Source: JBDRRP01 sp964446485
Lineage (GTDB): Bacteria > Desulfobacterota > Desulfobacteria > Desulfobacterales > JBDRRP01
Length of the DNA: 33,615 nucleotides
Reading direction: 5' to 3'
NCBI GenBank assembly: GCA_964446485.1
Contig: CAYUOU010000043.1
Coordinates: 1 to 33,615, forward strand
Positions 1-4,970 of the stretch are shown one piece after another. Each line of letters begins with the position of its first letter. Within the stretch, counting starts at the first letter, position 1. Made by a program: the position numbers and the translations under genes. The notes under the pieces were generated by a model. The model was given only the letters and a program-made list of their open reading frames with translations, made no database searches and was not told where the DNA came from.

Positions 1-66
1 TTCGCAAGCCGTATCTCGAACATTTTACGAAATCGTCCTTTTTGCTACTTTTTACGGCTTTATCAA
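1..66 (+). repeat. Interspersed ~150-bp inverted-terminal repeat, copy 1 (right part only)
   Basis: This is the right-hand part of a dispersed element that recurs near 1624, 3704 and, inverted, near 26974. It starts inside the element because the window begins there. It matches the other copies almost base for base up to the right terminal repeat ACTTTTTACGG at 47-57, followed by CTTTATCAA. No coding capacity is visible. The left end and any target duplication lie outside the window, so they cannot be judged. Confidence 0.85.
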
Positions 67-204
67 ATGTAACCCCAACAAAAATACCATGCACTATATA
101 GCCAAATCCATCCGGGTAGGCAAATCTCGACAATACGGAAGTCGAACAGCAGATCGCCACCCGCCAGCGACTGCCGGAATCGGCGCTGAGGCCTTCGCCG
201 TTGC

Positions 205-233
205 TTGACAGCAGGCCGATGGACGCATTAAAG
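205..233 (+). promoter_or_regulatory. Candidate sigma70-type promoter upstream of the cNMP/PilZ gene
   Basis: A perfect TTGACA at 205-210 is followed by a 17-base spacer and TTAAAG at 228-233, which is a poor -10 (three of six consensus bases). It lies about 75 bases before the ATG of the downstream gene, in the 67-309 stretch that holds no credible gene. The perfect -35 hexamer is the only strong part, so this is a tentative call. Confidence 0.3.
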
Positions 234-309
234 GTTCCCATCGACGGCGCCCCCTATCCGCGGCAATGCGGGCGTCGAATCGAGTCAACACACAAATAAG
301 GTCACGACC

Positions 310-1002
310 ATGTACGATACAACCGCCGAAGAGCATTATAAAGATGGTGCGGTTATCTACGCCGAAGGCAGCCACGGTGATTGGGTTTATCTCATTTCCT
401 CCGGCCAAGTGGAGATGCTGCGCGTCTTCGAAGGAAAATCCCACGTGATCGAAACCCTGGGGCCCGGTGAGATTTTCGGTGAAGTGGCCTTTTTTTCCCG
501 TGCCCCTCGGCTCTCGACGGCCCGCGCCAAAGGTGATGTCGTTTTGGATGTGCTGGATCGCGGCATGCTCGATACGGAATTCAATCGGCTGTCCGGGGGG
601 TTCCAGGCCATCGTTAAACGTCTCGCCCAGCGATACCGGTACGTCAGTGACGCCCTTCTGCGAAGCCGGCTGCGGCGCCAGGCCCCGCGTTACAACAAGG
701 TGCTGTCCATTTCCTTCAAAACCAAGGCGGGGCTGGTGAACGCCTTTTCGGGAAACGTCAACACCGACGGTATGTTCATCCGCTCCAAGCAAGTCATGCC
801 CAAAGGCGAGCGATTTCTGCTCAAACTCCAGGTGCCGGAGGCGGTGGAGCCACTGCAGATCGGCTGTGAAGTGGCTTGGCGTCGAACTGCAGATGCGGCC
901 GATGCAAGCAACCCGGCCGGTATGGGAGTTCGTTTTATCCAGATCGGGGAGACCGAAATCGCCCAGCTTAAGGCATCTATGAAGGGGGCGGAAACGGTTT
1001 AA
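310..1002 (+). CDS. Cyclic-nucleotide-binding-fold and PilZ-like two-domain regulator
   Basis: The 230-residue soluble protein has no signal peptide. Residues about 8-105 form a cNMP-binding (CRP-type) beta roll with the recognisable GEIFGE turn. Residues about 125-225 resemble a PilZ-type domain, with a NVNTDGMFI segment and a closing GMGVRF strand. No helix-turn-helix or enzymatic output domain is seen, so it probably works by protein contact, as a cyclic nucleotide or c-di-GMP effector (inference). The canonical phosphate-contact motif R-[ST]-A of CRP-type domains appears to read R-L-S here, so cAMP binding is doubtful. The PilZ RxxxR motif is also not clean. The ATG is preceded by a modest AAGG ribosome site. 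The gene stands alone, 189 bases before dodecin, with no obvious terminator between them. The domain assignment is fairly firm, but the biological role is unknown. Confidence 0.8.
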   Translation: MYDTTAEEHYKDGAVIYAEGSHGDWVYLISSGQVEMLRVFEGKSHVIETLGPGEIFGEVAFFSRAPRLSTARAKGDVVLDVLDRGMLDTEFNRLSGGFQAIVKRLAQRYRYVSDALLRSRLRRQAPRYNKVLSISFKTKAGLVNAFSGNVNTDGMFIRSKQVMPKGERFLLKLQVPEAVEPLQIGCEVAWRRTADAADASNPAGMGVRFIQIGETEIAQLKASMKGAETV

Positions 1003-1191
1003 ATACCCCATGCGTTGTTCAATGCTTCTTCGAAGTCAATGCCGTTAACAGCGCCTGCCGATGTTATGCGTCGCAACCTATTCCGGTTGCTGACTGAACG
1101 CCTCGCCCAGGCGCCTTTCACCGTCGGTGTCCTATCCGATCGTCGAGAGTGACCCTTTCAATGAATCTTTAACGTCTACAGGAGGTGACCC

Positions 1192-1401
1192 ATGGCAGAA
1201 AGCGTTTACAAAATCATCCAACTGGTCGGAACGAGTACGGAATCTTGGGAAAAAGCCGCCGCGGCGGCGATCAATAAAGCATCCAAAAGCCTGCGGGACC
1301 TGAGGGTGGCGGAAATCTCAAAGCTGGACATGACCATGGACAAAGGCAAGGTGGTCGCTTTTCGCGCCCGGGTGCTGGTATCTTTTAAATACGAGGATTA
1401 A
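1192..1401 (+). CDS. Dodecin, small flavin-binding storage protein
   Basis: At 69 residues it has the usual size for a dodecin, a small beta-alpha-beta-beta protein that assembles into hollow dodecamers and binds pairs of FMN, FAD or riboflavin, buffering free flavin in the cytoplasm (family knowledge). The family pattern is clear: VYKIIQLVGTS at the start, the conserved Trp in ESWEKAA that stacks on flavin, the helix ending in ASKSLRDLRVAEI, and the closing strand VSFKYED. The start is fixed by a near-perfect Shine-Dalgarno AGGAGGTGA just before the ATG. The gene is monocistronic. It faces the tRNA-Val gene convergently, and a shared hairpin at 1500-1529 separates them. Confidence 0.93.
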   Translation: MAESVYKIIQLVGTSTESWEKAAAAAINKASKSLRDLRVAEISKLDMTMDKGKVVAFRARVLVSFKYED

Positions 1402-1490
1402 GGGAAAGCGAAACTACCGATGAACTGGAATCGGACATCGCCGCGTTGCGATCATAGAGGCCGGTTCACACCCGCACCCTTCAAAACCGC

Positions 1491-1529
1491 AAATAAAAAG
1501 GGCTCGCAAGGTGTGATCCTTGCGAACCC
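1491..1529 (-). terminator. Intrinsic terminator of the hup-tRNA-Val unit (probably bidirectional)
   Basis: A 12-bp stem (on the + strand GGGCTCGCAAGG, loop TGTGAT, CCTTGCGAACCC) spans 1500-1529. Read on the minus strand it is followed at once by TTTTTATTT (1499-1491), a good U-tract, and it begins 11 bases after the CCA end of the tRNA. On the + strand the stem carries one C-A mismatch and is followed by TTATTATTT, so it could also stop dodecin transcripts. Confidence 0.85.
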
Positions 1530-1540
1530 TTATTATTTGG

Positions 1541-1615
1541 TGGTGGGCGATACTGGATTTGAACCAGTGACTTCTACCGTGTGAAGGTAGCACTCTCCCG
1601 CTGAGTTAATCGCCC
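1541..1615 (-). tRNA. tRNA-Val (anticodon CAC)
   Basis: The minus strand folds as a full 75-nt cloverleaf with an encoded CCA. The acceptor stem GGGCGAT pairs with ATCGCCC. The anticodon stem CTACC/GGTAG encloses loop TTCACAC, giving anticodon CAC for GUG codons. The T loop is the standard GGTTCAAATCC type. It lies downstream of hup on the same strand. Without the repeat inserted between them, only about 13 bases would separate the hup stop from the tRNA 5' end, which suggests they were, and perhaps still are, cotranscribed. Confidence 0.96.
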
Positions 1616-1623
1616 GGAAGATT

Positions 1624-1773
1624 GACGGTTCCGTAAAAAGTCCGATATCTGCGGTACGCGTCATCCTTCGTCATTGCGGCGTACTGTAAGTACTCCTCAT
1701 TCCTCAGGATTCGCACGCCGTATCTCGAACATTTTACGAAATCGTCCTTTTTGCTACTTTTTACTGTTTCATC
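1624..1773 (+). repeat. MITE-like interspersed repeat, copy 2, between hup and tRNA-Val
   Basis: The element begins GACGGTTCCGTAAAAAGT and ends ACTTTTTACTGTTTCATC, imperfect terminal inverted repeats of about 18 bases. An internal hairpin (GGCGTACT/AGTACTCC, one mismatch in this copy) lies near the middle. The direct repeat AAGATT flanks it at 1618-1623 and 1774-1779, a probable target-site duplication. Its edges fall three bases from the tRNA 5' end on one side and inside the hup stop codon region on the other. It has no coding capacity, so mobilisation would need a transposase supplied from elsewhere. Confidence 0.85.
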
Positions 1774-1778
1774 AAGAT

Positions 1779-2054
1779 TTAGGCGTCGACGATCTCCTTG
1801 AGTTCCTTACCAACTTTGAAAAAGGGAAGTTGCTTTGGCGGCACGCTGATCTGCGATCCCGTTTTGGGATTGCGACCGACGTAGGGCTTGTATTTTTTGA
1901 CGGTGAAGCTGCCGAAGCCCCTGATCTCCACCCGGTCTCCTTCAGAGATGGTGCTGGCGATAGTGTCGAAGAATGTCTCCACCGCACGTTCTGCGTCTTT
2001 CCGGCTAAGCGTTGCCTCGTCCTTTACGGCATTGATCAAGTCGGATTTATTCAT
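1779..2054 (-). CDS. hup: HU/IHF-family nucleoid DNA-binding protein
   Basis: The 91-residue protein has the standard HU/IHF length. It bends and compacts DNA as a dimer. The family signature is complete: an N-terminal helical pair starting MNKSDLINAVKDE, then the segment from GDRVEIRGFGSF to YKPYVGRNPKTG. The last part is the beta arm with the conserved RNP tip that intercalates in the minor groove. The body closes with PFFKVGKELKEIVDA. GRNPKTG and EIRGFGSF are shared by HU and IHF-beta, so the exact subfamily is not settled. A GAGGAG ribosome site precedes the ATG, and a strong promoter lies about 90 bases upstream. The stop codon abuts repeat copy 2, beyond which is tRNA-Val. It is on the same strand as scpB but is set apart by 249 bases and its own promoter. 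Confidence 0.93.
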   Translation of the reverse strand: MNKSDLINAVKDEATLSRKDAERAVETFFDTIASTISEGDRVEIRGFGSFTVKKYKPYVGRNPKTGSQISVPPKQLPFFKVGKELKEIVDA

Positions 2055-2142
2055 TGGAGCTCCTCGCGGAGTTGCTCATATATGTGCCGCTCGTATCACC
2101 ACCGTTGAATGCCTGCAGCCCATATTTCTATTAGATATTAGG

Positions 2143-2171
2143 TATATAGAGTCTATCGTTGACATCGTCAA
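2143..2171 (-). promoter_or_regulatory. Sigma70-type promoter for hup
   Basis: On the minus strand TTGACG (2171-2166) is followed after exactly 17 bases by TATATA (2148-2143), inside a locally AT-rich stretch that stands out from the GC-rich surroundings. Initiation would be near 2136, giving an untranslated leader of about 80 bases before the hup ATG. The rest of the 2055-2303 gap shows no gene. Confidence 0.7.
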
Positions 2172-2303
2172 GTACTTTTTGACTTCCTTGCGTTTGCAAA
2201 GCGTCTTCAATGGACGAGGCGTTTTCACCAAACGACAACAGGCCGTTTCATCGTCACCGGCGGGCTTTACGATACGCGGTTGTGTCAGTTTGCCGTCGTG
2301 GGG

Positions 2304-2960
2304 TCAATCCTGCGACGTTCCTTCATCCGTTTCGATCGGTGAATCCGACGCCTCCTCCGGCGCTGCCGTTGGGGCCGATGCCACAGCCGGCGGCCCACCC
2401 GTATCGCCGGCTTCCGTGGTGCGTTTATCGGGCGGGGCATCCAGGGCCATGTCCTCGATCTCCTTGGGCGAGGGGAGGTCCTTCAAGTCTTTCAGATCGA
2501 AGATTTGCAAAAAGAACTTGGTGGTGGAATAGATCAGCGGACGGCCCGGGATCTCTTTTCTTCCGAGGATACGGATCAGTTTGCGCTCCAGGAGCAGACG
2601 GATCACCCCGCCGCAGTCCACACCGCGGATTTGTTCGATGTCACTGCGGATAATGGGCTGTTTGTAGGCGACGATGGCCAGGGTTTCCAACGCCGCCTTG
2701 CTGAGCCGCGGCGCGTTGGGCTGGATCAGCTTGCGAATCCAGGGCGTGAATTCGGTGCGGGAACGCAGCTGCCAGCCGCCGGCCACTTCCTTTAAATGGA
2801 ATCCGCCCTCCCGCTCCGCGTGCTCGGTTTCCAGCACCGTGAGCGCTTCGCGGATATCGCTGGTTTCCACGTCGACGAGGACCTTACGAAGCGCATCCAG
2901 GGTCAATGGATCTTCGGATACGAACAGCAGGCTTTCGATGACGGCTTTGAGATTTTCCAT
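2304..2960 (-). CDS. scpB: Segregation and condensation protein B (ScpB)
   Basis: ScpB is the winged-helix kleisin-interacting subunit of the SMC-ScpA-ScpB condensin, which organises and segregates the chromosome. The 218-residue protein opens with MENLKAVIESLLFVSEDPLT, typical of the family. It continues with the hallmark stretch LSKAALETLAIVAYKQPIIR, then IRGVDCGGVIRLLLERKLI and GRKEIPGRPLIYSTTKFFL, the two winged-helix modules. Residues after about 175 form an acidic, Ala/Pro/Thr-rich tail that looks disordered and is not part of the conserved core. The gene starts 13 bases after scpA ends, with a GAGG ribosome site lying in that junction, so the two are surely cotranscribed. Confidence 0.95.
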   Translation of the reverse strand: MENLKAVIESLLFVSEDPLTLDALRKVLVDVETSDIREALTVLETEHAEREGGFHLKEVAGGWQLRSRTEFTPWIRKLIQPNAPRLSKAALETLAIVAYKQPIIRSDIEQIRGVDCGGVIRLLLERKLIRILGRKEIPGRPLIYSTTKFFLQIFDLKDLKDLPSPKEIEDMALDAPPDKRTTEAGDTGGPPAVASAPTAAPEEASDSPIETDEGTSQD

Positions 2961-2973
2961 CAGTGCCTCACCG

Positions 2974-3696
2974 CTATTGGTAGAAGAGGCGGATGACGCC
3001 CGATTGTATGTGCTGGGCCACCCGGATCAGTTGCAATTTTACCATTTCCAATATCGCCAGAAAAGTCACCACCACATCGCTGCGGGTGAAGTCGCCTTGA
3101 AAAAGTTCCTCGAAGGTGATGGAACCGCGCGCCTCCAACAGGTCGATGAGCGCATTGATGCGGTCTTTGACCGAGACCCGTTCCGTGGTCATGTCCACCC
3201 GGTGGTCGGGCGCCATACGCTCGAGGATCCGCTGGAAGGCGTCGATGAGTTCAAATAGCCCCACGTGAACCACTTCGTCCTCCGCCGGGTCCAGAATCTC
3301 CGATGGCCTCACCTTGCTGCGGGCAAAGGTGTCCTCCCCCAGCAAGGTGCGGCCGGCCAGCGCTTCCGCGGCTGCCTTCATTTCAAGGTACTCCAGTAAT
3401 GGGCGGGCGATTTCCGAGCGCGGGTCTTCTTCCTCGTCGTCGGCATCGTGAATGGGCAGCAGCAGTCGCGATTTGATCTGAGTCAGCGTGGCAGCCATGA
3501 CGAGAAAATCACCGGCCAACTCCACATTGAGCGCCTGGAGCAGTTCGATCGTTGCCAGATATTGGTCGGTGATCAAGGCGATGGGGATGTCATAGATATC
3601 CACCTCATTTTTTTTGATCAGGTGGACGAGGAGATCCATCGGCCCTTCGAAGAGGCCGTCCAGTTGGACGCTATAAGGTTCGTTTGGCGCCGTCAT
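2974..3696 (-). CDS. scpA: Segregation and condensation protein A (ScpA kleisin)
   Basis: ScpA is the kleisin bridge of the SMC condensin. The N-terminal part carries the family signature: YSVQLDGLFEGPMDLLVHLI followed by KNEVDIYDIPIALITDQYL. The acidic linker DADDEEEDPRSE follows, and a C-terminal winged helix ends with VTFLAILEMVKLQLIRVAQ. I place the start at MTAPNEPYS (240 residues), just before conserved sequence. The frame stays open 16 codons further upstream, to an ATG at 3744, but those codons are made entirely of repeat copy 3 plus its flank. No convincing Shine-Dalgarno precedes the chosen ATG, and the repeat now supplies all upstream sequence. Translation may therefore depend on what the repeat provides, or may use the longer start. 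Confidence 0.93.
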   Translation of the reverse strand: MTAPNEPYSVQLDGLFEGPMDLLVHLIKKNEVDIYDIPIALITDQYLATIELLQALNVELAGDFLVMAATLTQIKSRLLLPIHDADDEEEDPRSEIARPLLEYLEMKAAAEALAGRTLLGEDTFARSKVRPSEILDPAEDEVVHVGLFELIDAFQRILERMAPDHRVDMTTERVSVKDRINALIDLLEARGSITFEELFQGDFTRSDVVVTFLAILEMVKLQLIRVAQHIQSGVIRLFYQ

Positions 3697-3703
3697 GAGA
3701 ATT

Positions 3704-3852
3704 GACGGTTCCGTAAAAAGTCCGATATCTGCGTTACGCGTCATCCTTCGTCATTGCGGCGTACTGTGAGTACGCCTCATTCCTCAGGATTCGCAAGCCG
3801 TATCTCGAACATTTTACGAAATCGTCCTTTTCGCTACTTTTTACCGTTTCAT
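3704..3852 (+). repeat. MITE-like interspersed repeat, copy 3, inserted at the scpA start codon
   Basis: This is the best-preserved copy, about 149 bp, with ends GACGGTTCCGTAAAAAGT and ACTTTTTACCGTTTCAT. The internal stem GGCGTACT/AGTACGCC is a perfect 8-bp hairpin with loop GTG. A perfect 12-base direct repeat TCATGAGAATTG flanks it at 3693-3704 and 3849-3860, overlapping the element ends by a few bases. The duplication contains the reverse complement of the scpA ATG, so the start codon now exists on both sides of the element. Removing it would leave only about 50 bases between trpS and scpA. Confidence 0.9.
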
Positions 3853-3894
3853 GAGAATTGTGGCCGTCCCTGTATAAAGACCCCGCGCGGGCTG

Positions 3895-4908
3895 TCAGCG
3901 GGGTAGGGGCCGAATGCCGATGGCGTTGCGAATGGCCTTGAGAAATGGTGCGCTGCGTTCGCGTGCCCGCTGGGCGCCGTCCCCGAGAACCGATTCCACG
4001 TGATCCGGCGCTGCCATGAGTTCATGATACCGCTCCCGCGGCTTGGCGAGAATGCCGTTGAGGCATTCAAACAGGATCTCTTTCATCTCCCCCCACCCGA
4101 TACCCGCGGCATAGCGCTGCCGTATGGCGCCGACATCCGATGGTGCGGCGAAGGCCCGGTAAATTTGAAACAAGGTGCAGGTGTCCGGATCTTTGGGCGC
4201 TTCGGGCGGCAGTGAATTGGTTTTGATCTTCATGATCAGTTTGCGAAGCTTCTTTTCCGTCTCAAAGAGGGGAATGGTGTTGTTGTAGCTTTTACTCATC
4301 TTGCGCCCGTCGAGGCCGGAAAGCACGGCCACCCTGTCGTCCACCACGGCCTCGGGCAAGACGAAGAGCTCTCCGAAGTGGTGATTGAAACGAGCGGCAA
4401 TGTCGCGGGTCATCTCCAGATGCTGCACCTGGTCTTTTCCCACAGGGACCTTGTTGGCCTTGAACATGAGAATGTCGGCGGCCATGAGCACCGGGTAGCA
4501 GTACAGCCCCATGGAAATACCCTTGTCCGGGTCGGCGGCGTTGTTTGCTTCGTTTTCGGCCACCGCGGCCTTGTAGGCGTGGGCCCGGTTCATGAGCCCT
4601 TTGGCCGTCATCGGAGTCAGAATCCAGGTCAGTTCCAGGATTTCCGGAATATCCGACTGCCGATAGAATATGGTGTTGTCTGTGTCCAACCCGAAGGCGA
4701 GCCACGTCGCGGCCACCGACAGACTTGACTGGAGAATGCGTTCGGGATCATGGCACTTGATGATGGCGTGGTAGTCAGCCAGAAAATAGAACGGTTTGAC
4801 TCCCGGGTCGCGGCTGGCGTCGATGGCCGGACGAATGGCGCCGACATAGTTGCCCAAATGAGGGGTGCCGGTGGTGCTGATGCCTGTCAAAACGACTTCT
4901 TTGGCCAT
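3895..4908 (-). CDS. trpS: Tryptophanyl-tRNA synthetase
   Basis: This class I aminoacyl-tRNA synthetase charges tRNA-Trp. The 337-residue product has the expected length. The HIGH-like signature is TPHLGNY at residues 15-21, and the KMSKS loop is GRKMSKS (K at 203). The intervening Rossmann core includes FYRQSDIPEI and PVGKDQVQHLEMTRDIAARFN, the tryptophan/adenylate-binding region. The frame is open further upstream, but MAKEVVLTGI is the conserved start and is preceded by an AAAGGA ribosome site. The gene lies 62 bases after the nucleotidyltransferase fusion and before scpA on the same strand. Repeat copy 3 now interrupts the trpS-scpA junction. Confidence 0.95.
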   Translation of the reverse strand: MAKEVVLTGISTTGTPHLGNYVGAIRPAIDASRDPGVKPFYFLADYHAIIKCHDPERILQSSLSVAATWLAFGLDTDNTIFYRQSDIPEILELTWILTPMTAKGLMNRAHAYKAAVAENEANNAADPDKGISMGLYCYPVLMAADILMFKANKVPVGKDQVQHLEMTRDIAARFNHHFGELFVLPEAVVDDRVAVLSGLDGRKMSKSYNNTIPLFETEKKLRKLIMKIKTNSLPPEAPKDPDTCTLFQIYRAFAAPSDVGAIRQRYAAGIGWGEMKEILFECLNGILAKPRERYHELMAAPDHVESVLGDGAQRARERSAPFLKAIRNAIGIRPLPR

Positions 4909-4970
4909 TGCAAATCCTTTTCGGTGCCTCGCAAAGGGGTCATGATTGCGAAGACCACCGCTATTTAAAA

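Noticed and set aside
94..1011. A 305-codon minus-strand frame over the cNMP/PilZ gene
   Set aside because: It is a shadow of the plus-strand gene with no family motif, and it extends into non-coding sequence.
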